The notes below the pieces were generated by a model. The model was not told the origin of the DNA. It ran no database searches and was given only the letters and a program-made list of their open reading frames with translations. Below are positions 27,006 to 34,705 of a DNA stretch of 48,126 nt, one piece after another (within the stretch, counting starts at the first letter, position 1; each line of letters opens with the position of its first letter). Both the position numbers and the translations under genes were made by a program. Origin of the DNA: Akkermansia sp. (GTDB lineage Bacteria; Verrucomicrobiota; Verrucomicrobiia; Verrucomicrobiales; Akkermansiaceae); contig JAUNER010000021.1 of assembly GCA_030525455.1 (NCBI GenBank), forward strand, positions 1-48,126. Direction: 5' to 3'.

Positions 27006-27109
27006 AAAAAATCCTTCTATTCTTCGTGCTTAAACTATCCTCTACCTCAAACACAGCCCCACACTACATCACTTCTCCGGAACAAACCTCTAATATCGGG
27101 GAATTTCAT

Positions 27110-27189
27110 GGGCTGAAAATACAAAAAATACAAAAAAAAGTGATTTTTTTAGGATGCAGGCTTGACGAAATGGGGTAACCTGTATTACT
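27110..27189 (+). promoter_or_regulatory. Promoter of the ribosomal protein operon with A-tract upstream region
   Basis: TTGACG (27162-27167), a 16-bp spacer and ATTACT (27184-27189) preceded by TGT form an extended -10 promoter. Phased A and T runs at about 27117-27150 just upstream resemble an UP element, as expected for strongly transcribed ribosomal genes. Confidence 0.6.
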
Positions 27190-27198
27190 CTTTTCGCC

Positions 27199-27219
27199 CT
27201 ACCACCAAGGGGGTGGTAG
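27199..27219 (+). promoter_or_regulatory. 5'-terminal leader hairpin of the ribosomal operon
   Basis: CTACCACC (27199-27206) pairs perfectly with GGTGGTAG (27212-27219) around a 5-nt loop. It begins only a few bases after the predicted transcription start and is not followed by a T run. It is a candidate mRNA-stabilising or ribosomal-protein-binding leader element. Confidence 0.5.
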
Positions 27220-27255
27220 CTCTTAATCGCATAAACGAATAAGACATAATAAGAT

Positions 27256-27483
27256 ATGAAGACCCACGTGAAAAAAGGTGATGAAGTAACAATCATCGCC
27301 GGACGTAACCACAAGGGCAAGCGCGGCGTCGTTCTCGCTGTGAATGCTGCTAAAGGTACTGTCATCGTAGAAGGTGCACGTACAGTAAAGAAAGCTGTAC
27401 GCCCAACAGAACAGAACCCGGAAGGCGGCATCCAAGAGATCAACGGCCCGATTCACATCTCAAACGTGAAAAAAGTAGGCTAG
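27256..27483 (+). CDS. rplX: 50S ribosomal protein L24 (short form)
   Basis: The protein has 75 residues. The KOW core is intact ([43 protein letters not shown]). It ends there, lacking the roughly 25-30 C-terminal residues of the E. coli protein. The stop is TAG and the next bases do not continue the family sequence in another frame that I could see. It binds 23S rRNA early in 50S assembly. It opens this operon, with no rplN before it in the window. Confidence 0.95.
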   Translation: MKTHVKKGDEVTIIAGRNHKGKRGVVLAVNAAKGTVIVEGARTVKKAVRPTEQNPEGGIQEINGPIHISNVKKVG

Positions 27484-27549
27484 GCTCTTCTGCCTAACCC
27501 TGCGCTTAAGCCAAATCAATCATCATTAAAGAGCTGACCCGCTAAAACA

Positions 27550-28131
27550 ATGAGTACACCAACATTGCAAACATACTACCGCGAAAAGGTTGTTCCCAGC
27601 CTTCAAGCGAAGCATGAGTACAAGAACGTGCATCAAATTCCCCGCCTGGAGAAGATTGTTGTCACTTCCTGCATGGGCAAACACCCTGACCGCAAGCAGG
27701 CTGTGGAAGATGCCGTAAACGAAATTGCTAAAATCACCGGCCAAAAGCCCTCCGTTACCTTCGCACGCAAGAGCGTTGCTAACTTTAAGGTACGTGAAGG
27801 TGAACCACTTGGTGCACGTGTAACACTTCGTGGCACCCGTATGTGGGAATTTTTGGATCGTTTCATCAATATCACCGCTCCTAACATCCGCGACTTCCGC
27901 GGCTTACCTTACAAGTCTTTCGACGGCAAGGGTAACTACGCAATCGGTATTGCTGACCAATCCATTTTCCCTGAAATCGAACTTGATCAAATCAAGCGTC
28001 AAATCGGCTTCGACATTATTTTCGTAACATCTGCTCCGACAGACGACGAAGGTCGTGACCTACTTCGTGCTCTTGGCGTACCAATGCGCGAACCAAAGAA
28101 GGCCGAAGCAACCCAAACTGAGAACGCATAA
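27550..28131 (+). CDS. rplE: 50S ribosomal protein L5
   Basis: The protein has 193 residues with a short C-terminal Lys/Glu/Thr-rich tail beyond the usual ~179. Family signatures are KIVVTSCMGKH, GQKPSVTFARKSVANFKVREGEPLGARVTLRG and DRFINITAPNIRDFRGLP. It contacts 5S rRNA and the P-site tRNA. rpsH follows after 12 bp, where rpsN would stand in most bacteria. Confidence 0.98.
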   Translation: MSTPTLQTYYREKVVPSLQAKHEYKNVHQIPRLEKIVVTSCMGKHPDRKQAVEDAVNEIAKITGQKPSVTFARKSVANFKVREGEPLGARVTLRGTRMWEFLDRFINITAPNIRDFRGLPYKSFDGKGNYAIGIADQSIFPEIELDQIKRQIGFDIIFVTSAPTDDEGRDLLRALGVPMREPKKAEATQTENA

Positions 28132-28143
28132 TCATTTCATATC

Positions 28144-28545
28144 ATGGCCGTATTAAGTGATCCTATTTCTGACTTCCTTACTCGTCTGAAGAACGCAAGC
28201 CTTGCAGGTAACGAAGAGTTCACCGCTCCAAGTTCCAGCATGAAGGTTGAAATTGCACGCATCCTTCAGGAAGAAGGTTACATTTGGAATTATGAAGTTT
28301 CTGGCGAAGGAGCCAAGAAGACTATCAAGGTAAAAGTGAAGTACACACCCCAGGGCAAGCCCGTTGTTACAGACGTAAAGCGTAGCTCTAAGCCTGGTCG
28401 TCGTCAGTACGTAGCTTCCGCTGATATTCCTCGCGTCCTTAGTGGGCTTGGTATTGCCATCGTCTCCACCTCTCGTGGTGTGATGACAGGTGCGCAAGCA
28501 CGCAAGCAGAGCATCGGTGGCGAACTTATCGCTCTTGTTTGGTAA
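28144..28545 (+). CDS. rpsH: 30S ribosomal protein S8
   Basis: The protein has 133 residues, standard length. It opens DPISDFLTRLKNASLAG and ends with STSRGVMTGAQARKQSIGGELIALVW, the conserved S8 C-terminus. It binds the central domain of 16S rRNA. In many bacteria S8 is the translational repressor of the spc operon. Confidence 0.98.
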   Translation: MAVLSDPISDFLTRLKNASLAGNEEFTAPSSSMKVEIARILQEEGYIWNYEVSGEGAKKTIKVKVKYTPQGKPVVTDVKRSSKPGRRQYVASADIPRVLSGLGIAIVSTSRGVMTGAQARKQSIGGELIALVW

Positions 28546-28568
28546 ACCATTAACATTTCCTAAATCAC

Positions 28569-29108
28569 ATGTCCCGAGTTGGTAAAAAATCTATCACATT
28601 ACCGGACAAGGTAACGGTAAAGGTTGACGGTGCAGCCGTACAAGTTGAAGGCCCAAAGGGCAAGCTTTCTTGGACACTTCCGGAAGGCATCACCGCCACT
28701 GTTGAAGGCAATCAGCTTAGCGTTGACCGTGCTGGCGAAACTCGCCAACTTCGTGCACTTCATGGCACGAACCGTTCCCTGTTAAACAACATGGTCATCG
28801 GTGTATCCGAAGGCTTTGTTAAGAACCTTGAAATTGTTGGTGTGGGTTTCCGTGCCGCAGTTAAGGGTAACATTCTCGACCTCAACTTAGGTAAATCTCA
28901 CCCGATTAACCAAGTAATTCCAGAAGGTCTTAAGGTAACCGTTACAGACAACACAAAGGTAACGGTTGAAGGTATCGACAAACAGGTCGTTGGCCAGTTT
29001 GCCGCTGAAGTCCGTGCGTACTATCCGCCAGAACCTTATAAAGGTAAGGGTGTACGATTTGCCGGTGAAGTTATCCGCCGTAAGGAAGGCAAGAGCGTCG
29101 GTAAGTAA
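28569..29108 (+). CDS. rplF: 50S ribosomal protein L6
   Basis: The protein has 179 residues, standard length, with SRVGKKSITLPDKVTVKVDG at the start and the signature PEPYKGKGVRFAGEVIRRKEGKS near the end. It sits near the sarcin-ricin loop of the 50S subunit. A second frame (28966-29352) overlapping the next gene is spurious. Confidence 0.98.
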   Translation: MSRVGKKSITLPDKVTVKVDGAAVQVEGPKGKLSWTLPEGITATVEGNQLSVDRAGETRQLRALHGTNRSLLNNMVIGVSEGFVKNLEIVGVGFRAAVKGNILDLNLGKSHPINQVIPEGLKVTVTDNTKVTVEGIDKQVVGQFAAEVRAYYPPEPYKGKGVRFAGEVIRRKEGKSVGK

Positions 29109-29143
29109 TCCACGTATTAACTATTGTAACATATTTATCTACG

Positions 29144-29506
29144 ATGAGTACTATCAATCGCAAAGCCATCCGTGCAAAAGTTCACCGTCGCATTCGTCGC
29201 AAGCTCTCTGGTACAACTACACGTCCACGTCTTGCCGTATGCTTCTCCAATCGTCACGTCTATGCTCAAATCATCGACGACACAGTAGGCAAAACTATCT
29301 GCTGTGCTTCAACGATGGATGCAACGATTGCCGATCCGTCCAAGCTTGCTAACTGTGCTACCGCAACAAAGGTAGGTGCTCTGATTGCAGAGCGTGCATT
29401 GGCAGCTAATGTGACTGAAGTTGTATTTGACCGTGGTGGTTTCAAGTTCTGTGGTAAGGTAAAAGCCCTCGCAGATGCCGCCCGTGAAGCTGGTTTGAAA
29501 TTCTAA
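29144..29506 (+). CDS. rplR: 50S ribosomal protein L18
   Basis: The protein has 120 residues. It has RRIRRKLSGTTTRPRLAVCFSNRHVYAQIIDD at the start and VTEVVFDRGGFKFCGKVKALADAAREAGLKF at the end, both diagnostic of L18, which binds 5S rRNA. Confidence 0.98.
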   Translation: MSTINRKAIRAKVHRRIRRKLSGTTTRPRLAVCFSNRHVYAQIIDDTVGKTICCASTMDATIADPSKLANCATATKVGALIAERALAANVTEVVFDRGGFKFCGKVKALADAAREAGLKF

Positions 29507-29523
29507 TCGAGAAAGGTATCTAA

Positions 29524-30162
29524 ATGAATAACGAAACAGAAAATACCGCTCCCGTAACTGAAACAGCAGCTCCTGCTCCTGCTCGCGAATCTCGTGGTCG
29601 TGGTCGCCGCGACGGTCAAAATGGCCGTGGCCGTGGTCCTCGCCGTGAAGGTCGTCGTCAGCAAACAGAAGCTCCTGTAGAAGAAGGCCCACAGTTGGCT
29701 GAAAAGGTTGTGTTCATCAACCGATGCGCCAAGGTTGTAAAGGGTGGTCGTCGCTTCTCATTCTCCGCACTCGTTGTATGTGGTGACATGGAAGGTCGCG
29801 TAGGTTATGGTTTTGGTAAGGCAAACGAAGTTTCAGACGCCATTCGTAAGGCAACTGAAGCAGGTAAGCGTCAGCTTCGCCCGGTAGCCATAGCAAACGG
29901 CACCATTCCTCACGAAGTATACTCTGAATTCGGTGGTGGTAAGGTTCTTTTGAAGCCTGCATCTCCGGGTACAGGTTTGATTGCCGGTAACACCATCCGT
30001 GCCGTGCTGGAAGCAGCCGGTGTACGCGACATCGTTGCCAAATCATTAGGTTCCTCCAACCACGCCAACGTTGTAAAGGCAACTCTTCAAGCTCTTGCAT
30101 CTCTTCGCACGAGCGAACAAGTGCTTGCTGACCGTGGCAAAAAGAAGGAAAAGGCTATCTAA
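29524..30162 (+). CDS. rpsE: 30S ribosomal protein S5 with RG-rich N-terminal extension
   Basis: The protein has 212 residues. The normal S5 body starts near residue 58 ([21 protein letters not shown]) and continues through [17 protein letters not shown] and [20 protein letters not shown]. Before it is an extra stretch of about 45 residues compared with E. coli S5: an acidic/Ala/Pro part and then a basic Arg/Gly run ([18 protein letters not shown]). GAAAGG lies about 8 bp before the ATG, one of the few Shine-Dalgarno-like sites here. The rpmD gene (L30) that usually follows is absent. Confidence 0.97.
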   Translation: MNNETENTAPVTETAAPAPARESRGRGRRDGQNGRGRGPRREGRRQQTEAPVEEGPQLAEKVVFINRCAKVVKGGRRFSFSALVVCGDMEGRVGYGFGKANEVSDAIRKATEAGKRQLRPVAIANGTIPHEVYSEFGGGKVLLKPASPGTGLIAGNTIRAVLEAAGVRDIVAKSLGSSNHANVVKATLQALASLRTSEQVLADRGKKKEKAI

Positions 30163-30223
30163 TTTGTGACTCTAGGGAGCAATAAACATTGCTCCCGCGA
30201 ATAAACAAAACCATTTACATACC

Positions 30224-30682
30224 ATGTTAGAACTTCATACTATTAAGCCCAATCCAGGTGCAAAGCATCGTCGCAAGCGTCTTGGCAATGGTGAAAGCTC
30301 CGGTCTTGGTAAGACCTGCGGTAAGGGTAACAAGGGTCAAAAGGCTCGTTCCGGTGGCTCTATCCGCCCTGGTTTTGAAGGTGGTCAGATGCCACTTCAC
30401 CGTCGCTTACCTAAGAAAGGTTTCAACAATGCCCGCTTCCAGGATAAAATTGCTATCGTGAACCTCACTCAGCTTGAACGTGTATTTGAAGCTGGTGCAG
30501 AAGTAAACGAAAACACACTTCGTGCAGCTAAGCTCGTTCAGGGTCCATGCGACGCAGTGAAACTCCTCGGCAACGGCACACTCACTAAGAGTTTGAACGT
30601 AACCGTTGATTTCGTGAGTGCTGGTGCTCGCGAAAAGGTAACTCAGGCCGGTGGTACAGTCACCGTTCTTAGCGAAGCCTAA
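30224..30682 (+). CDS. rplO: 50S ribosomal protein L15
   Basis: The protein has 152 residues with the Gly/Lys-rich N-terminal tail (HRRKRLGNGESSGLGKT, GNKGQKARSGG) and RPGFEGGQMPLHRRLPKKGF, all typical of L15. A strong hairpin follows the stop, and secY has its own candidate promoter. Confidence 0.98.
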   Translation: MLELHTIKPNPGAKHRRKRLGNGESSGLGKTCGKGNKGQKARSGGSIRPGFEGGQMPLHRRLPKKGFNNARFQDKIAIVNLTQLERVFEAGAEVNENTLRAAKLVQGPCDAVKLLGNGTLTKSLNVTVDFVSAGAREKVTQAGGTVTVLSEA

Positions 30683-30694
30683 TCAAAATATTTA

Positions 30695-30727
30695 GCGAAG
30701 CGGGTCATGCAGCTTGACCCGCTTCGC
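30695..30727 (+). terminator. Terminator/attenuator hairpin between rplO and secY
   Basis: A perfect 13-bp stem (30695-30707 with 30715-30727; GCGAAGCGGGTCA and TGACCCGCTTCGC) encloses a 7-nt loop, followed by ATTATTGTGTTT. The T tract is imperfect, so partial read-through to secY is possible. Its right arm contains the -35 box of the candidate secY promoter. Confidence 0.75.
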
Positions 30728-30742
30728 ATTATTGTGTTTACT
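30714..30742 (+). promoter_or_regulatory. Candidate secY promoter overlapping the rplO terminator
   Basis: TTGACC (30714-30719), a 17-bp spacer and TTTACT (30737-30742) give a predicted start near 30750 and a leader of about 80 nt. The -10 and the spacing equal those before tRNA-Lys. Confidence 0.55.
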
Positions 30743-30831
30743 TTAGCACGCCCATGGATGCCCCGGGCAAAAAATAAAGAGACTAGTAAATACAGAACCA
30801 CGCTGCAGGCCAATTTTACAACACAAGGACC

Positions 30832-32331
30832 ATGATCTCCGCATTTGCAAACTCAATGAAAGTACCGGAGCTTCGGCAACGGATATTATTCACCTTGGCA
30901 ATGATTGTCATCGTACGCTTAGGGGTACAAATTCCCTTACCAGGCATCGATGCTACTGCTTTGGAAGAGCTAATTAATTTATCTGCCAACATGGAAGGTC
31001 CTGGGGCAGGGATTGCAGCTGTTTTAACGATTTTCTCTGGGGGTGCTTTACAGCAGTGTGGTATTTTTGCCCTTGGTATCATGCCCTACATTTCTGCTTC
31101 TATTATGACTCAGCTACTTTCAGCTGTTGTTCCACAGTGGAGCAAGATGATGCGTGAGGAAGGAGGTCGTCAAAAGATGACCAAGTGGACGCGTGGTATT
31201 GCAATTTTCATTGCGATTGTTCAAGGTTGGTTCCTCGTAGGTACTCTTGAAAACCCCAGCCGTCTTCAAGCGGTTGGTTTAAACATCCCTCATGACTTCC
31301 AGCTTGTCATTGACCCGGGTATGGGCTTTGCCCTGCTTGCTGTGTTAATTATGGTTGCCGGTACGATGTTCCTGATGTGGATTGGTGACCAAATTACAGA
31401 GAGAGGCGTGGGGAATGGTGTTTCTCTTATCATTTCCGTCAACATCATCCATGCTCTTCCGGGTGCAGTAACTTTGGCTTGGAAAGAATTCGTCTATCCC
31501 AATGGCGTTATTGAACCAATGGGTGCCATGAAACTTGTGGCTCTCATTGTTTTCCTTATTGCCGTTGTAGCCATGGTTGTCACAGTAACTCAAGCACAGC
31601 GCCGCATTCCGGTACAGTATGCGAAGCGAGTCATGGGCAATAAGATGTTTAATGGTGCTACACAGTACTTACCGCTGAAGTTGAACTACTCCGGTGTGAT
31701 GCCGGTTATCTTTGCGACAGCTATTCTTTCATTGCCACCAATGTTATTACAACAGCTTGCAAACTACTCCACTTCATTCCAGTGGATTGGCGCAAAAATG
31801 CAAGACTGGCTCAATCCTACCTCATACACCTACTATATCATTTCCGCAGGGATGATTTTCTTCTTCTCTTTCTTCTGGGTGGCTACTATGTTCCAACCAT
31901 CACAAATTGCAGAAGACTTGAAGAGAAATGGTGGCTACATCCCCGGTGTACGCCCGGGTCCACCTACTGCATTGTTCTTGGACCACACGATGACTCGCCT
32001 TACCATCGCAGGTTCTGCATTCCTGACACTCATCTATTTCCTACCAAATATGCTCTACGCATTCGGTAACATCAACTACCTTGTTACCCAGTTCTTTGGT
32101 GGCACTAGTTTGCTCATTCTTGTGGGTGTGCTGCTAGACATGATGCGTCAGGTAGAAACCACACTTCTTTCTCGCAACTACGACGGCTTCCTGAAGAAAG
32201 GTAAGCTTAAGGGCAAATACACCCACTTACAGGGTACTGGTGAAGCGGCCAATAGTCGTACTGTAACCATCATGTGGATTACTATCGCAGTGGTTCTCCT
32301 TATTGGTGCCATCGCATACAATGCCCTCTAA
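30832..32331 (+). CDS. secY: Preprotein translocase subunit SecY
   Basis: The protein has 499 residues, somewhat longer than the E. coli protein (443), with ten predicted TM helices. Signatures are RLGVQIPLPGIDATALEEL, GIMPYISASIMTQLLSAVVPQW in TM2, QAQRRIPVQYAKRV in the C4 loop and RNGGYIPGVRPGPPTALFLD in C5. It is the protein-conducting channel of the inner membrane. AAGG lies close to the ATG. Confidence 0.98.
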   Translation: MISAFANSMKVPELRQRILFTLAMIVIVRLGVQIPLPGIDATALEELINLSANMEGPGAGIAAVLTIFSGGALQQCGIFALGIMPYISASIMTQLLSAVVPQWSKMMREEGGRQKMTKWTRGIAIFIAIVQGWFLVGTLENPSRLQAVGLNIPHDFQLVIDPGMGFALLAVLIMVAGTMFLMWIGDQITERGVGNGVSLIISVNIIHALPGAVTLAWKEFVYPNGVIEPMGAMKLVALIVFLIAVVAMVVTVTQAQRRIPVQYAKRVMGNKMFNGATQYLPLKLNYSGVMPVIFATAILSLPPMLLQQLANYSTSFQWIGAKMQDWLNPTSYTYYIISAGMIFFFSFFWVATMFQPSQIAEDLKRNGGYIPGVRPGPPTALFLDHTMTRLTIAGSAFLTLIYFLPNMLYAFGNINYLVTQFFGGTSLLILVGVLLDMMRQVETTLLSRNYDGFLKKGKLKGKYTHLQGTGEAANSRTVTIMWITIAVVLLIGAIAYNAL

Positions 32332-32378
32332 TTTGCGAGGATAAAGCAAATTACAACCCAACATAGTCAGACACAACC

Positions 32379-33038
32379 ATGAAAGCTTTACGGCATTTCA
32401 TTTTGGTAGGGGCCCCTGCCTCCGGCAAGGGTACTCAAGGACGCTTCCTTTCTGAAACCTTTGGTCTGAACCCACTTAGTACAGGTTCATTACTTCGCCG
32501 TGAAGTGGAAAAGTGTTCAGAACTTGGACACCAAGTGAACTACTACATGAGCAATGCCATGCTGGTGCCGGATCAACTCGTAAACGACGTTGTACGCGGC
32601 TGGCTTGCGGATATGGGCGACCGTCCATGGTTGTTGGATGGTTATCCTCGCACCGTAGCACAGGCAGAAAACCTCGACCACTTCCTTAATTCTCGTGGCG
32701 ATAGTGTCGACGTGGTGGTTTGGATGGATGTTTCACGCGAGCTTATTGAGCAGCGTATTTGTCGTCGCCGTGAGTGTTCTACTTGTGGGCACATCGTCCA
32801 AGATGCTAATGCTCGAGTTTGTTCTGAATGCGGTGGCGAAATGGTCACACGTAAAGACGACAACCTTGAAGCATTTGCTCGACGCTGGGCTGATTTCGAA
32901 GCCATGACCCTCCCGGTAGCACGTTACTACGAAGCCCGTGGTAAAGTAGTCAAAATGACTATAAATAGCGAACGCGATGCCGCGGATGTTTCTCGCGAAT
33001 TGGCTCAGAAATTAGAGGATTTCCGTCGTTCTCACTAA
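32379..33038 (+). CDS. adk: Adenylate kinase with zinc-type LID
   Basis: The protein has 219 residues. The P-loop is GAPASGKGTQGRF, followed by LLDGYPRTVAQAENL. The LID contains a four-Cys site (CSTCGHIVQDANARVCSEC), as in zinc-binding adenylate kinases of Gram-positives and several other groups. It interconverts ATP + AMP and 2 ADP. Its position between secY and map is conserved across many bacteria. Confidence 0.97.
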   Translation: MKALRHFILVGAPASGKGTQGRFLSETFGLNPLSTGSLLRREVEKCSELGHQVNYYMSNAMLVPDQLVNDVVRGWLADMGDRPWLLDGYPRTVAQAENLDHFLNSRGDSVDVVVWMDVSRELIEQRICRRRECSTCGHIVQDANARVCSECGGEMVTRKDDNLEAFARRWADFEAMTLPVARYYEARGKVVKMTINSERDAADVSRELAQKLEDFRRSH

Positions 33039-33064
33039 GTCTCCAACTATTTCATCTTTCTTCT

Positions 33065-33874
33065 ATGGCACGTATCCACCTCAAATCCCCCGGCGAAATT
33101 GCTAAAATGCAAAAAGCAGGGGAAATTACTGCTCAAATTCTCATGGAAATTGGGGCAGAAGTTCAAGTGGGGCGTACGACAAAGGAGATTGATGACATTG
33201 CTCGGGACATTTTCAAAAAGTACAAAGTTGCCAATGCTTTTTACCAATATCGTGGCTTCCCGGGGCAGCTTTGTATTTCCGTAAATGAAGAAGTGGTACA
33301 TGGTAGTCCTGCATTTGGTCCATCAAACATTCGCACCATTAACGATGGTGACGTTGTTAGCCTAGATGTAGGAGCTATTGTAGATGGTTGGTATGGTGAC
33401 AATGCTATGACTGTTCCCGTCGGTCAGGTAGATAAAGAAACTCTGCGTCTATTAGCGGCCACAGAGGAATCACTTTTCCGAGCTATTTCTTTGGTTCGTC
33501 CGGGGGCTTTATTAGCCGATGTTTGTGCCGCCGTTGAGGGATTTGTTCGCCCTCGTGGGTTTACCGTTGTACGTGAATTTGTAGGGCATGGTATCGGACG
33601 CGAACTTCACGAAGAGCCTCAAATTCCAAACTACCGCCCGCATTATAAGCTTCCTCGCTTACAAAAGGGCATGGCTCTTGCCATCGAACCAATGGTAAAT
33701 GCCGGCACGGCTAAGGTTCATATACTTAAAGACGGATGGACTGTCGTTACTGCCGATGGCAAAGCTTCTGCTCACTTTGAACATACCGTCATCGTTACAG
33801 ATAACGAGCCGCTCATCGTCACAGCTCGTCCCCGCATTGCTTTGCCGGAGCAGCTTGGCATTGAGCCGCTGTAA
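33065..33874 (+). CDS. map: Methionine aminopeptidase, type I
   Basis: The protein has 269 residues. The five metal ligands can be placed: Asp in SLDVGAIVDGWYGD (two), His in EFVGHGIGRELHEEP, Glu in AIEPMVNAGT and Glu in SAHFEHTVIVTD. It removes initiator Met from nascent proteins. It ends the secY-adk-map unit; the usual infA-rpmJ-rpsM genes do not follow. Confidence 0.97.
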   Translation: MARIHLKSPGEIAKMQKAGEITAQILMEIGAEVQVGRTTKEIDDIARDIFKKYKVANAFYQYRGFPGQLCISVNEEVVHGSPAFGPSNIRTINDGDVVSLDVGAIVDGWYGDNAMTVPVGQVDKETLRLLAATEESLFRAISLVRPGALLADVCAAVEGFVRPRGFTVVREFVGHGIGRELHEEPQIPNYRPHYKLPRLQKGMALAIEPMVNAGTAKVHILKDGWTVVTADGKASAHFEHTVIVTDNEPLIVTARPRIALPEQLGIEPL

Positions 33875-34045
33875 TCACACTCTTTTTTCTCCCCTGCTCT
33901 TCTAAAATTTTCTCGCAGAGTTGACTTCCTCTTTTTGGGAAGAAATAAGGACTTTTTTGCCTTGCTCCTCGACAAAAATTACCCTCGCCCCTGCTATTCT
34001 GCAAATTAAACTCTACTTCAGAAGCTTACAGCTATCCAAGTTGCA

Positions 34046-34097
34046 AAAACCCAAGGGACTTTTGGGCACACTTGGACAGAAAACCCAAGGGACTTTT
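34046..34097 (+). repeat. Pair of 18-bp direct repeats with internal dyad
   Basis: AAAACCCAAGGGACTTTT occurs exactly at 34046-34063 and 34080-34097, 34 bp apart. The first copy lies inside a larger inverted repeat (TCCAAGT at 34035-34041, ACTTGGA at 34070-34076). The spacing and dyads could suit an operator or a structured RNA. Confidence 0.7.
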
Positions 34098-34310
34098 CAA
34101 CATTGTGCATTTTCAGCGAAAAGATTTACCCACTCACCCTGCCCACATCATTCCTGCACAGCACTTTTACTCTCCTCATACACACATCGCAATCTATTAA
34201 TCCTCAATAATCAGACATCTTCATTACACCGAATTATCCAAAATGTTACATTTTATGTATATACAACTTGCGTTCTATCACTTTATGTAGTATCCCCCAA
34301 ACACAACTCA

Positions 34311-34338
34311 CCCCCGGGGGCAGACAGCTCCCCGGGGG
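34311..34338 (+). terminator. GC-rich hairpin, possible terminator
   Basis: CCCCCGGGG (34311-34319) pairs with CCCCGGGGG (34330-34338) around a 10-nt loop and is followed by CTTGTTGTTC. The T run is weak. It could end a small transcript within the gap. Confidence 0.5.
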
Positions 34339-34705
34339 CTTGTTGTTCAACTAACTACCTATGAAGAGCCGACCTTAGCACATGAACTACGGCGGCTCTC
34401 TAATACACCATAGCCTGTCCTTCAGTCAGCATAGGGTTAGAGTCTACATACGTGATTATTGTTCAAAATTCCCCACCTTGTGGCACACCTTTCTAGCATT
34501 TCATTGTGTCTTACCCCATCATCTTCACCTCCGATGCTCCTTCATATCATTCACAAAGAGGGGATTTATCTTACTTTCTCGGCAAAATCCTACAATTTTC
34601 GCCCCTGTGCATATTTTTCTTCTCGCTATTAGGTTGCATTTACAGTAGAATGCCTGCCAGAGAAATACGTTCGTTCGTATTCTGCACTTCATCAGCTAGA
34701 CGCTT

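Larger units (their letters stand above)
33875..34705. other. 831-bp stretch without a convincing gene
   Basis: Open frames here (33921-34364 and 34382-34648) look like chance: they lack recognisable motifs and a plausible start context, and are rich in His, Ser, Cys and Tyr. The stretch does hold two copies of an 18-bp direct repeat (34046-34063 and 34080-34097), a very GC-rich hairpin (34311-34338) and a further stem (34365-34371 with 34393-34399). It may contain one or more small RNAs or the fabH control region. I do not recognise any known RNA family in it. Confidence 0.5.

Noticed and set aside
33921..34648. Two open frames in the map-fabH gap (147 and 88 residues)
   Set aside because: No motif, odd composition with many Ser, His, Cys and Tyr, overlap with hairpins and direct repeats, and no plausible operon context.
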